Origin: Desulfosporosinus lacus DSM 15449
Lineage (GTDB): Bacteria; Bacillota; Desulfitobacteriia; Desulfitobacteriales; Desulfitobacteriaceae
Assembly: GCF_900129935.1 (NCBI RefSeq)
Contig: NZ_FQXJ01000003.1
Location: 124,001-188,000 of the forward strand
Direction of reading: 5' to 3'
DNA length: 64,000 nt
A program made the position numbers and the translations under genes. The first letter of the stretch is position 1, and every line of letters starts with the position of its first letter. Below are positions 54,696-63,654 of this stretch, one piece after another. The notes below the pieces were generated by a model that saw only the letters and a list, made by a program, of their open reading frames with translations, was not told the DNA's origin and did not search any database.

Positions 54696-54739
54696 CCGAT
54701 TGCTGTTTCTTGAGATAAATGAATATTTCGGTGTGGCAG

Positions 54740-54757
54740 AGCCACCAATTGGTGGCT
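54740..54757. repeat. 18-bp perfect palindrome
   Basis: AGCCACCAATTGGTGGCT is its own reverse complement. It lies in non-coding DNA between two cargo genes. Confidence 0.7.
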
Positions 54758-54900
54758 CCCGCAGAGCATATTATTCAGATAAACAGCGATCAGTAGGTAC
54801 ATCGAGTGAACTCAAGTCGAGAAAGGAGAATGTCAATAGCGCATTAAAAAGAGATTTTAACGTAAATAGGTCGGACTTTAACTATCCCAATGTTTTTAGG

Positions 54901-54957
54901 CATGAAAGTAGCCCTGCCCTAGATTAAAAATCAATCTAGGGCAGGGCTACTTTCATG
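54901..54957. repeat. 25-bp perfect inverted repeat
   Basis: Arms 54901-54925 and 54933-54957 are exact reverse complements around a 7-base A-rich loop. This is longer than a usual terminator and may be a small mobile repeat, a strong bidirectional terminator or a processing site. Confidence 0.85.
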
Positions 54958-55095
54958 AGGTGGTATATCACTACTTGTCAAGTTTGGTCAAACAAAATAA
55001 AAGAATAGTGATCACTCATTCGAAGAATTTGGCTACTGGATTTACTATAAGTGCGTCAAAATTAGCCTAGATATAAAACAATAAGATACCTATTA

Positions 55096-55134
55096 ATTTA
55101 ACAGATCCATACATTTTGTACGGATCTGTTAAAT
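55096..55134. terminator. 13-bp hairpin upstream of the ATPase cargo gene
   Basis: ATTTAACAGATCC and GGATCTGTTAAAT pair perfectly around 13 bases. It lies ~55 bp before the 55188 gene. TATAAT at 55162-55167 after it may be that gene's -10; no good -35 is seen. Confidence 0.6.
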
Positions 55135-55187
55135 GTTTATATACTTTCTGCTAGAGATGGGTATAATAGATAAAAGGGGTGATTGAA

Positions 55188-56588
55188 ATGGAAAAAATGA
55201 TTGTTAGAATTCAGAAAGCAGAGATTACTAATTTCCAGAATGTAAAACATGGAGCTTTCAGATTTGCGTGTAATTTTAGAAATGACATATTTGAAGAAAC
55301 CTCTGATCTATTGGGTATTTATGGCCAAAATGGTTCAGGAAAAACAACCTTTATTCACGCCCTAAGTGTACTGGATGCACTTCTTGCGGGAAAGGTGTTG
55401 CCCAAAGAAACGATAAATCACATTACAAAAGATCAAAAACATGCAAAATTTTCATACGAATTTAGCCTCACTGATTCTATAAATTTTTATAAAGTAATCT
55501 ATGAATTCATTATATGCAAAAGGGAGAAAGACACATGGGATGAAGAAACGGAAAATTATAATCCTGTCTATGTTTCATATGAAAAAATTAGATATGCTAA
55601 TTTTGAAAACGGTAAATGGAGTAATTTTCGTACTCTAATAGATTGTAGTCTAATCGACGAGAAAGTTTTCCAACCTAATATAAGGTTACAGGAGTTCACT
55701 GGAAAGAATTCAAAGATCGTCGAGGAATTACGAGTTTGCAAAAAAATAGCTATTAAGCAATCAACATCCTTTATTTTTTCAAGGGAAACCCAAAAACAGA
55801 TTCTACAGTGTAAAGTACCAACATATGTGAAAATTCTTCAATCACTTAATTATTTTGGCCGTTTTGACTTGTTCGTTATACAAAATAGGGATGCTGAGGC
55901 TTTAAACGCTGCGATACCCGTAAGCATGATGGAAAACGATAATTCTATTTCGGCACTTTCACTGGGGAGTATTGCTATCCGGTTTGATGGACCAACGGTT
56001 ATTCCGGAAAAAAGTTATTGTCGTGCAAGTGAAGTTGTTGTGGTAATGAATACTGTTCTTTGCGAAATAGTACCTGGGCTACAAGTTGAGTTGTTTAATA
56101 TGGGAAAACAAATGATGCAAGATGGGATGGAAGGCATCAGAGTAGAAATGGCTTCGGTAAGAAAAGGACATAAAATTCCAATTCGTTATGAATCAGAAGG
56201 TATTAAGAAAATAATATCTATTCTCCATATGATAATTGCGATGCACAATAATCCCTCTATGACGTTGGCAATTGATGAACTTGACGCGGGAATTTTTGAA
56301 TATTTGCTGGGTGAAATTTTGAAAGTCGTAAAAGAATCGGGGAAAGGGCAGCTCATTTTCACTTCTCACAACTTAAGACCTTTGGAAATGCTTCACAAGA
56401 ATTCTATTTTATTCACCACTACGAATCCAGAGAATAGGTACATCAGGCTGACGAATGTGAATACTAATAACAATTTAAGAGATTTGTACCTCCATGATAT
56501 CATTCTTGGTGGTCAAAAAGAGTGCATCTATGAGTCAACTAATATTTTTGCTATTGGCCGAGCGCTTAGAATGGCAGGTAAAAAGTGA
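55188..56588 (+). CDS. AAA/ABC-type ATPase, candidate abortive-infection component
   Basis: A 466-residue protein. The N-terminus IQKAEITNFQNVKHGAF leads into Walker A GIYGQNGSGKTTFIH (~residues 43-57). Late in the protein are LAIDELDAGIFE (Walker B plus D-loop region) and IFTSHNLRPLEML (H-loop). This is the AAA_15/AAA_21 (OLD/RecF-like) layout used by defence systems such as AbiL and PARIS. The next gene overlaps by one base and encodes a TOPRIM-like protein. ATG 55188 is eight bases after AAGGGG. Confidence 0.78.
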   Translation: MEKMIVRIQKAEITNFQNVKHGAFRFACNFRNDIFEETSDLLGIYGQNGSGKTTFIHALSVLDALLAGKVLPKETINHITKDQKHAKFSYEFSLTDSINFYKVIYEFIICKREKDTWDEETENYNPVYVSYEKIRYANFENGKWSNFRTLIDCSLIDEKVFQPNIRLQEFTGKNSKIVEELRVCKKIAIKQSTSFIFSRETQKQILQCKVPTYVKILQSLNYFGRFDLFVIQNRDAEALNAAIPVSMMENDNSISALSLGSIAIRFDGPTVIPEKSYCRASEVVVVMNTVLCEIVPGLQVELFNMGKQMMQDGMEGIRVEMASVRKGHKIPIRYESEGIKKIISILHMIIAMHNNPSMTLAIDELDAGIFEYLLGEILKVVKESGKGQLIFTSHNLRPLEMLHKNSILFTTTNPENRYIRLTNVNTNNNLRDLYLHDIILGGQKECIYESTNIFAIGRALRMAGKK

Positions 56589-57325
56589 TGGGTAGTAAAA
56601 AGATTATACTTTTCATTGTGGAGGGAATCACAGATCAAACCTGCCTAGGTTACGTATTAAGCAAAATTATAAATAGTAATAGAATAGAATTTAAACTTAC
56701 CAATGGCGACATTACTACCAAAAGTGAGGTGAATTCTAGCAATATTCCTACAAAGTTAGTTGATGTTGTAAGGGAATTCAGCGGTAAGATTTTTAAGGCG
56801 CGTGACTTTTGTGAAATAGTACATTTAATTGATATGGATGGTGCTTTTATTCCTGATAATCAACTGGTTGAAAAAACTCCAGAGACCCCCGTTGATCCGT
56901 CTGATCTAAAAAAACTATATTATAGCGATAATCAAATATTTGTAAATAACATTGTAGATACACAACAAAGAAACTGTAAAAAGAAAGCAGTTATAAACCG
57001 CCTAATTACGCTAAAAAGCATTTGGAAAACCATTCCATATAGTGTTTATTTCTTTTCCTGTAATTTAGATCATGTTCTGCATGGGGAAAGGAACCTTTTA
57101 GGAAAAGATAAATTCCCAAAGGCAGACGCTTTCAACGCACAATTTGAGATTTGTAATGGTGATTCATCCAAACAATTTCTAGATTTTTTGAACACACCGG
57201 AATTTGCAGTAACAGGGAGTTATGATGAAACCTGGACTTTTATCAAAGCAGATACCAATTCCTTAAACCGATATACAAACTTTCATTTATATTTCAGTAA
57301 CCCAAAGAATCCTCGCGATTCTTAA
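56588..57325 (+). CDS. TOPRIM-like partner of the cargo ATPase
   Basis: A 245-residue protein. FIVEGITDQTCLGYVL (Glu of the TOPRIM motif, ~8-23) and IVHLIDMDGAFI (DxD, ~78-89) are in the order expected for TOPRIM/OLD nuclease cores. An ATPase followed by a TOPRIM protein is seen in AbiL- and PARIS-like systems; which family this is cannot be decided by eye. The start overlaps the ATPase stop (TGATG), so the two are translated together. Confidence 0.68.
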   Translation: MGSKKIILFIVEGITDQTCLGYVLSKIINSNRIEFKLTNGDITTKSEVNSSNIPTKLVDVVREFSGKIFKARDFCEIVHLIDMDGAFIPDNQLVEKTPETPVDPSDLKKLYYSDNQIFVNNIVDTQQRNCKKKAVINRLITLKSIWKTIPYSVYFFSCNLDHVLHGERNLLGKDKFPKADAFNAQFEICNGDSSKQFLDFLNTPEFAVTGSYDETWTFIKADTNSLNRYTNFHLYFSNPKNPRDS

Positions 57326-57391
57326 AGGGTTTTAATACCCGGTGATGAGTAATTTCTACGTTTATTCGTAAAAACTGAGGTGTATTAAATT

Positions 57392-57898
57392 ATGTCGAAG
57401 ATAAGTTCCTGGCACGTCGGAGTTGCAGCGGAGGCATTTGCTGCAGGCATGTTTGCTCGTTGCGGATACGATGTATCAGTTCAATATGGAGCAAATCAGC
57501 CCGAATATGATTTGATGATTGCAAAAGGGGAAAAGATTTTAAAAATTTCCGTGAAAGGAAGTCAAGATGGTGGATGGGGTTTAACCCAAAACTATAAAAA
57601 AGGATTGGATTATCATCAGGCAGTAGATAAATGGTTTGAAAAGCACAAATCAAAAACTATCTTTTGTTTTGTTCAATTTAAGAATACTGCATTGAATGAG
57701 TTGCCAAGACTTTACCTTGCAACACCTCATGAAGTTGCGGAAACACTAAAAAAATCCGCAGGAGGAAGAGGAGACACTATCTTAGCAGAGGAACACAAAT
57801 GGGGCATAACTGCTTATGCGGCCGGAACGGTTGATAAAATTCCTGAGAGTTGGAACTTCTCAAGGGATCGAATAGAAGAATTATTCGTGACGGCTTAA
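57392..57898 (+). CDS. PD-(D/E)XK-like protein, candidate nuclease
   Basis: A 168-residue protein. The pattern EAFAAGMFARCGYDVSV ... EYDLMIAKGEKILKISVKGS (~residues 14-58) matches the fold order of PD-(D/E)XK nucleases (helix, Asp strand, then x-x-VK strand). The usual Glu/Gln before x-Lys is Ser here, so activity is uncertain. It lies 67 bp after the TOPRIM gene and may belong to the same module. ATG start. Confidence 0.6.
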   Translation: MSKISSWHVGVAAEAFAAGMFARCGYDVSVQYGANQPEYDLMIAKGEKILKISVKGSQDGGWGLTQNYKKGLDYHQAVDKWFEKHKSKTIFCFVQFKNTALNELPRLYLATPHEVAETLKKSAGGRGDTILAEEHKWGITAYAAGTVDKIPESWNFSRDRIEELFVTA

Positions 57899-58167
57899 TG
57901 ATATTTCTTTTTTTGGCTGGAAGTGGGGTTGGCTGAAAATTCACAGGATAGTGATTGAATGAAAACCGAAGCAAAACGGTGACGAGGATTTGTTTGATGT
58001 TTTAAATTAACGTTTAAAGTTACGCCATACAATAAGCGTAGATGGCCAGATTTGCGGTTAGGGCAACTCATCTCTAGTATCGTCGCCTTCAACGGAGGTG
58101 GAGAAATATTTTTTCTAGTATTATGAGCAGTATTTAGAAAAAAAAGAAAGCAGAAAATTATAAATAT

Positions 58168-58365
58168 ATGAGATTTGGATTAAGATTTTCAAAAGACTTT
58201 ATTTTTAAGAATGGTGGTAGAGCCGTAATATATAATAAAACTGATGATGCAAAAAAGCATTTACCAATATCTGAATATTGGTAAATTGTGAATTTGGATT
58301 TTTCAAATAAAAACAATTATATTCACTGGATTACGAAAGAGAATGGAGAGTTCCGGGCAACTTAT
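58168..58365 (+). pseudogene. Gene wreck joined to an IS3 remnant
   Basis: FGLRFSKDFIFKNGGRAVIYN reads to a TAA (58282-58284) where related sequence seems to continue as IVNLDFSNKNNYIHW. A frame change then gives YEREWRVPGNL to ~58360. The frame next runs straight into transposase sequence (SFYGHMKDEID). One nonsense codon and one frameshift are visible. The parent family is not certain (DUF2971-like in style). Confidence 0.55.
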
Positions 58366-58574
58366 CCTTTTACGGTCACATGAAAGATGAAATTGACATT
58401 TCTCAGTGCACAACATTTGAAGGAATTCACCAAGTGATCAGCGACTGGACTGATTATTACAACATCGAGCGATACCAATGGGATTTGGCAAGATTAGCTC
58501 CAAGGGAGTATTACAAGTATCTCGTTACAGGAGAATACCCTTTAACAATACCAAAAGCAAAAGGCGAAGAATGA
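58357..58574 (+). mobile_element. IS3-family transposase C-terminal remnant
   Basis: SFYGHMKDEID followed by a ~55-residue tail (TFEGIHQVISDWTDYYNIER, then YQWDLARLAPREYY) matches the end of the IS3 orfB DDE transposase, including the YNxxRYQW-like motif. Only the last ~70 residues remain; the DDE catalytic part is absent. No inverted repeats could be assigned. Confidence 0.8.
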
Positions 58575-58576
58575 AG

Positions 58577-58749
58577 GTGGGGCTCTGCCCCACGCCCCGA
58601 GGTTTTTCGCTTTGGTTTCCAGGGAGGCAGTACTTGCTTGCAATAAAAAGAAGCGGTGCTGATACGCACCGCCTCCCTTATAAACCCACACGGGCGCTCG
58701 GGTCGCTCCTCAGCGTTGCCCTATCCTCCCTTGTGGTAAAGCACCGCTA
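58577..58749. repeat. Cluster of GC-rich hairpins after the IS remnant
   Basis: TGGGGC/GCCCCA (58578-58592), AGGGAGGC (58621-58628) with GCCTCCCT (58671-58678), and GCGGTGC/GCACCGC (58653-58672) are nested or adjacent. GCACCGC recurs at ~58740. It is much more GC-rich than the surroundings. From 58750 to 59593 I see one hairpin and one tiny ORF. Confidence 0.6.
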
Positions 58750-58875
58750 GTATAGCATAAATACCTATTTGATTGGAATACCAAAAACCCAAATTGTCCT
58801 TGAAATGGGGTACACTTAATAATGACGGAGTGTATGCGGGAATATACTGTATTTGTATTGCCAGATCGTTTATTT

Positions 58876-58924
58876 AAAATGTAACCTTTAGAGAAGTCTT
58901 TTTAAACTTTATAGGTTACATTTT
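58876..58924. repeat. 12-bp inverted repeat
   Basis: AAAATGTAACCT (58876-58887) and AGGTTACATTTT (58913-58924) are exact reverse complements. It could act as a terminator or be a small repeat end. Confidence 0.6.
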
Positions 58925-58996
58925 ATATTGGGCGGTTTGGCCTTTTTTGCTTTTTATTGGACTATTTTTTCGATCTAGGAAGGAAATTGAGGAAAT

Positions 58997-59143
58997 ATGT
59001 GTAAGGTATATAAGGGCGAGTGGGCTACAGAAAAAAGCAAACATAAGAAGGGCAAACTCTGTTCAGATAACATGATATTGAAAAACTTTTGCCATGTTTG
59101 TAAATGCACTTTATGTATAGTTCAAAGACAGAAATTTAATTAG
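58997..59143 (+). CDS. Possible Cys-rich 48-residue protein
   Basis: ATG 58997 follows AGGAAGGAAATTGAGG. The peptide ends FCHVCKCTLC-type, with six cysteines in all, suggesting metal binding. No family recognised; confidence rests on the ribosome binding site. Confidence 0.35.
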   Translation: MCKVYKGEWATEKSKHKKGKLCSDNMILKNFCHVCKCTLCIVQRQKFN

Positions 59144-59593
59144 AATAAATATTGGGCTGAAGTGTTACTGATACGCTATTTAGTCAAAAGAATGACGGTG
59201 TAAATTGTCCATGATTTGACGACATAAAACGCCAAGTGTACATTTATGCGGTTGTATATAAATTTTATGACGGGCTTTTTGTCCCTGATTTTGAGCTTTC
59301 AAGGGCCAAAAAGAGTGGTGATGGGCTATTTTGGCCAATTCCTTACCATCTTCGGACATTGACGACCGACTTGCCGCAAAGCGTAACAGACCTAAATACA
59401 CGAGCACTAGTACCATCGACGCTTAAAAAGCCGTTTAAATAGCTCTAAGTAGTGTTGGACAGACAGACTGACCGACAATATTATACTTTGGCCATTCCTT
59501 CCGTCAGTTCCTGGACATTGTTCACCATCAATCTATGGTCGTTATAGGGGAGCTATAACACTGAAGTAATCGCAAATTGAGGAGGACACAGCA

Positions 59594-62278
59594 ATGAATA
59601 TTACTGATAATCTTAGTCAGGTAAGCTGTGGGGCATTGTTTAGAAGAGCAGACTTGCATATACACTCTTATGGAGGCTCCTACGATGTAAAAGATTCGGA
59701 TATGACACCAGAGAATATTATTGACACAGCACTTGCCGAGGGACTTCAAGTTATTAGCATTACTGATCATGATTCTATAAGTAATGTAAAAAGGGCAATA
59801 GAATATGCACAAGGGAAAGATATTTTAGTAATACCTGGGGTAGAATTATCAACAATTAATGGACACTTGTTGGTATACTGTCCCTCCTATGATTTGATTA
59901 ACGGATTTTTTGGAAAATTAAGTTTAGTAGATGACCCTACAAGTAAAGTAGGGAGAAAAATATGTTGTACAGGAATTGTGGAAATCTTAACAATTGCTGT
60001 CAATTATCAAGGGATAGGGATAGCTTCACATATTGACATTGACGCGGGTTTTGAGTTAACTATGCCAAAGTATGACCCCTCTAAACAACTAATTTTACTA
60101 TGTGAAAACTTGCTAGGCCTAGAGATATTACAAGCAAGCAATGAGATATGGTACTCAAGCAGTGACCCTAATGTTAATAGGAGACTGTTCTTTGAGAAGA
60201 GGAAAGAAAAACTTTCTGAGGATAATGGTTATGAAATTGCAAAGGTTCTATTTTCTGATGCTCATGCATTGTCTTCTTTAGGCAAAAATGCTTCAGGTAA
60301 TAAAAAGATTACTAGGTTTAAAATGGATACACTTTCCTTTAATTCCTTTAGAATAGCTTTGTTAGATTCAGGTGCAAGGACAAGGATTGAAGATTTAGTA
60401 CCCGATAAAGTACCTTTTTTTGCGGGCATTAATTTTGAAGGTGGATTTTTGGATGGGCAACTTATAAAGTTCAGTAAAAATCTAACATGCATCATTGGTG
60501 GTAGGGGGACAGGGAAATCTTCGATACTAGAATCTTTAAGGTCGTGTTCAGGAAATGATGCCAGGGGAAATCTTGTTGATTGTGAAGTTTGGCCAGATAA
60601 AATAACTCTTCTATATGAAGATACAACTGGAAGGCAGCAAATACTTGAAAGAGTTAAAGCCGGAAATGTTTTTAATATAACTGATATAGAAAATGGAATA
60701 ACAAGTATTTTAATCGAAAGTTATGGGCAAGGGGAAACGGCGGATACAATACAACATTGTGATAAGAATCCTGGAGTTTTAATAAAATTCCTTGATGAGT
60801 TTATAGATATGCAGACACTAATATCACAAGATACTGATTTATGTACTAAATTATTAGAAAACCAGACACAAATTGAAAGACTGTCTTTAGACGTTAAAAT
60901 GATACCTGATATAAAAAAAGCTAAGCTAAATGCAGAACAGCAATTAAACATTTTAAAATCCCAAAAAGCTAAAGAAATTGTAGAACTAGAGGAAGGGCTC
61001 ATCAGAGAAAAATCATTTAGAGAAGAGCTCATTAATAACTTAAAACAATTAACAGATTCAATTAATAATAGTTTATCTAATAAAACGGTTCTCAATCATG
61101 TGCTAAGTTTAGATGATTCAAAGCTTGTAGTGGGAAAAACTGAATTTCTGGAAGTGAAAAAGATAATTGAAGGGTATTCGCAAGAAATTACCAAAACCTC
61201 CACGGTTTTAAACTCTGTCACAAAAAAAATAAGAGAGGAATTAATAAAATATCTAGGCGCATGGCAAAAGAAGGAAGCTGACGTTTATAAAAGGGTCGAG
61301 GAGATTAGAAAAACACTAGAACTTCAAGGGATAAAACTTGATATGATTTTTATTAAAAAAGTTACTAAAGATGTTAATGACTACAAGATGAAACTTGCGC
61401 AATTGTTAGAAAAAGAAGAGGAATTGAAGAAGAAACATAAAGAAAGAAAAGATTTGATTAAAGAGCGGAAAGTATTAAAGGTGAAGATATATCAGTTGAG
61501 ACAAGCTTTTGCGTTAACAATGAATAACAATCTTAGAAATACAGTTATTGATTACATGGTGCATATTAAATTTCATGAAGGATTATATTCACCTCAACTG
61601 TCTCAAGCAATTCAGAAAGCTATGAACTGGAGGCAGATAACGAAGGCAGAATTAGTTTCCTCACAGATGAGTCTTTATGACTTACTTAATTCAATTCAGA
61701 TGAAAGACACAAGGCTGTTAGAGAATATTATAGATAGTTATGGAAGTAAGGTTTTTACAGCGTCCGAAGCACAAAATATTCTAGATATATTAGCTATCGG
61801 AGAAAACTTGTTCAAGTTAGAAAGGTGTGAGTTTGAGGATAGAGCCGAAATAAAAGTAACCAAAATTATTGATTCCCCAGACGGTACAAAGAAGTCAATA
61901 ACGAAGGACTTCTCAAAGTTATCTTTAGGACAACAGCAGTCAATATTGTTGACTATATTGTTGTATTCAAAAAGTAATACGCCTTTGATTATTGACCAAC
62001 CTGAAGATAATTTGGATAGTGAGTTTATATATAAGACTTTAGTTAGAAATTTACGAAGAGTGAAAGAACACAGACAGGTGATAATTGTTACCCACAACGC
62101 AAATATTGCTGCTTTAGGAGATGCTGAACTCATTATCCCTTTAAGGAGTACTAATACTAAAACGAGTATTGTAGGTAGAGGCTCTATTGATTCACCTGAA
62201 ACAAGAAAAATCACATGCACCATTCTTGAGGGAAGCGAGCAAGCTTTTATTAAAAGGAAGCAAATTTATGGTATTTAA
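59594..62278 (+). CDS. TrlF-type PHP-domain / SMC-like ATPase
   Basis: An 894-residue protein. The N-terminal PHP phosphoesterase has ADLHIHSYGG (metal His pair, ~residues 19-28), ITDHDSIS and VIPGVELS. An ABC/SMC-type ATPase follows, with Walker A CIIGGRGTGKSSILE (~297-311), a long coiled coil (~420-640), the signature-like LSLGQQQSILLT and Walker B LIIDQPEDNLDS, and an ITHNANIA-type H-loop. This matches the TrlF family of AAA-like ATPases. A role in phage defence is suspected for such PHP-SMC proteins; it is not shown here. GAGGAGG precedes the ATG. Confidence 0.82.
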   Translation: MNITDNLSQVSCGALFRRADLHIHSYGGSYDVKDSDMTPENIIDTALAEGLQVISITDHDSISNVKRAIEYAQGKDILVIPGVELSTINGHLLVYCPSYDLINGFFGKLSLVDDPTSKVGRKICCTGIVEILTIAVNYQGIGIASHIDIDAGFELTMPKYDPSKQLILLCENLLGLEILQASNEIWYSSSDPNVNRRLFFEKRKEKLSEDNGYEIAKVLFSDAHALSSLGKNASGNKKITRFKMDTLSFNSFRIALLDSGARTRIEDLVPDKVPFFAGINFEGGFLDGQLIKFSKNLTCIIGGRGTGKSSILESLRSCSGNDARGNLVDCEVWPDKITLLYEDTTGRQQILERVKAGNVFNITDIENGITSILIESYGQGETADTIQHCDKNPGVLIKFLDEFIDMQTLISQDTDLCTKLLENQTQIERLSLDVKMIPDIKKAKLNAEQQLNILKSQKAKEIVELEEGLIREKSFREELINNLKQLTDSINNSLSNKTVLNHVLSLDDSKLVVGKTEFLEVKKIIEGYSQEITKTSTVLNSVTKKIREELIKYLGAWQKKEADVYKRVEEIRKTLELQGIKLDMIFIKKVTKDVNDYKMKLAQLLEKEEELKKKHKERKDLIKERKVLKVKIYQLRQAFALTMNNNLRNTVIDYMVHIKFHEGLYSPQLSQAIQKAMNWRQITKAELVSSQMSLYDLLNSIQMKDTRLLENIIDSYGSKVFTASEAQNILDILAIGENLFKLERCEFEDRAEIKVTKIIDSPDGTKKSITKDFSKLSLGQQQSILLTILLYSKSNTPLIIDQPEDNLDSEFIYKTLVRNLRRVKEHRQVIIVTHNANIAALGDAELIIPLRSTNTKTSIVGRGSIDSPETRKITCTILEGSEQAFIKRKQIYGI

Positions 62279-62399
62279 TTATAATGCTGAGCAGGTGTGC
62301 ATAATAGCAAACTGGATATCAAGACTCTTTCAAAGTAACCGAGTACAATCCGAATTATTGCGAAAAGAAAGTAGGTATTCCGACGTAGTGAGTAAATAA
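62268..62399 (+). CDS. Small ORF between TrlF-like and Abi-C genes
   Basis: A 43-residue ORF overlapping the TrlF stop by 11 bases. AAGGAAG lies seven bases before ATG 62268. No known family. The overlap and ribosome binding site suggest it is translated with TrlF; it could be a small accessory or the remnant of one. Confidence 0.4.
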   Translation: MVFNYNAEQVCIIANWISRLFQSNRVQSELLRKESRYSDVVSK

Positions 62400-62443
62400 A
62401 AGTTATATGACATTGTTGATTTTGGAAAAAGGAGAGAGAAAAG

Positions 62444-63229
62444 TTGATAGTTTTCTTTTCAGGAACGGGTGCTCAAGGATTTGAAATCCTTTCTACTTCA
62501 ATGTCATTTGACAAATGGATAGAGTTTAAATGCACAGTGTCTCAATTGCTTCGTGCTCAAAATAAGCACTTTGCAGCTGAGTTATTAGAGACTATTCCAT
62601 TTAATTTAAGTGAAGGGACCAATTGTTTTGGTGACGAGTTTTTTGTTCTTCATACCTCAGCTTCTGTAAAAAGATATGTAGAGTTGGCTGAACTGAAAAA
62701 TAGCCCTCAAGTTCTTTTAGCGTTGCGTGAAATTGCTTTAGCCTTTAAAGAGCTTGAAATATATGTTCGTTTTATCGTTGCCGAGGTTTGTACAGAAACT
62801 GTAGAATTGGTTAAGCAACCTGAACCTGAGGTAACGACCGAAGTAGTTGAACGGGCCTTGAAAGATTCGCAACAACTAATATATACATCGGGAGCCGCAA
62901 GTGCTGTTGACCGAGTACATACCGCTTTACATGGATATTTGCGTGCTATTTGTGTAAAGGCTAAAATCCCATTCTCAGAGCATGCATCTCTAACGGAGTT
63001 GTTTAAAACTGTTCGTACAAATCATTCTTCATTTGACAATATTACTGCTGGGGCAGAGGAATCGAAGAGGTTATTTGGTGCGTTAGCGACAATAGTTGAC
63101 ACCCTTAATACTTTAAGAAACAGAGCCAGTATTGCACATCCAAATAATAGGATACTTGAAGAGGCTGAGGCCATATTAGCTGTAAATTGTGTCAGAACAA
63201 TACTTCATTATTTAAACGCAAAGCTCTAG
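62444..63229 (+). CDS. Abi-C (HEPN-like) domain protein
   Basis: A 261-residue protein. The C-terminal ~115 residues (SAVDRVHTALHGYLRAIC ... LRNRASIAHPN) match the abortive-infection C-terminal domain (PF14355-like). The motif RNRASIAH (R-N-x5-H) suggests a HEPN-type ribonuclease centre. The N-terminal half is helical and unassigned. TTG start with AAGGAGAG upstream. It lies 165 bp after the TrlF-type gene and probably forms a two- or three-gene defence unit with it. Confidence 0.72.
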   Translation: MIVFFSGTGAQGFEILSTSMSFDKWIEFKCTVSQLLRAQNKHFAAELLETIPFNLSEGTNCFGDEFFVLHTSASVKRYVELAELKNSPQVLLALREIALAFKELEIYVRFIVAEVCTETVELVKQPEPEVTTEVVERALKDSQQLIYTSGAASAVDRVHTALHGYLRAICVKAKIPFSEHASLTELFKTVRTNHSSFDNITAGAEESKRLFGALATIVDTLNTLRNRASIAHPNNRILEEAEAILAVNCVRTILHYLNAKL

Positions 63230-63345
63230 AGCAGTTCGCTCGGCTCCGTGAAGAAGAAGTCCAGAAGTTACATGGGATGGGGCCAAAGGCCATTGAACTG
63301 ATTCGCTAGGCGCTGACAGCAATTGGCAAGTCTTTTCGGAATAAT
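63229..63345 (+). pseudogene. Remnant of a helix-hairpin-helix DNA-binding protein
   Basis: EQFARLREEEVQKLHGMGPK and then AIELIR read in frame, hit a TAG, and continue as ALTAIGKSF. This is the HhH end of small DNA-binding proteins common in Firmicutes. It starts within the Abi-C stop codon, so the junction is probably an insertion point of the cargo. Confidence 0.6.
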
Positions 63346-63471
63346 AGAGCATCTTGTTTGCATGTAAGTAGAAATGAACGTCGATGGGTAACCCGTATCC
63401 TACATGGTCGATGAAAGAAAACGTATCTACTCAATACAACCAGCTCGCCACATTTCTACCCCCGCTAGATT

Positions 63472-63584
63472 CCGCCGGGGTGGCTATCTTGTGAAACATG
63501 TGCGTTTGTATATAGGTTGGTGACTGGTATCTCTACTATGGGAAGATAGCCTATCCACTCCGTGGCGTAGCCACCGCCGGGGTG
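63472..63584. repeat. Inverted and direct repeats near the window end
   Basis: GGCTATCTT (63482-63490) pairs with AAGATAGCC (63543-63551), and CCGCCGGGGTG occurs at 63472-63482 and 63574-63584. It fills the gap between the HhH remnant and the last ORF. Role unknown. Confidence 0.5.
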
Positions 63585-63654
63585 AAGGATGTCGGGGGAC
63601 TGGGGAATATAAGATTGTTCTTCTTTAAAAGGGCAAGCAGAAGGGCGCAATTAA

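Noticed and set aside
54685-54927. 80-codon plus-strand ORF
   Set aside because: It runs through an 18-bp palindrome and into the 25-bp inverted repeat, has no ribosome binding site and no protein-like pattern.
59180-59442. Overlapping ORFs on both strands before the TrlF-type gene
   Set aside because: Both are short, lack ribosome binding sites and show no family; probably non-coding, possibly an old remnant.
63465-63650. 61-codon minus-strand ORF near the window end
   Set aside because: It lies across inverted and direct repeats and lacks a start signal or recognisable pattern.
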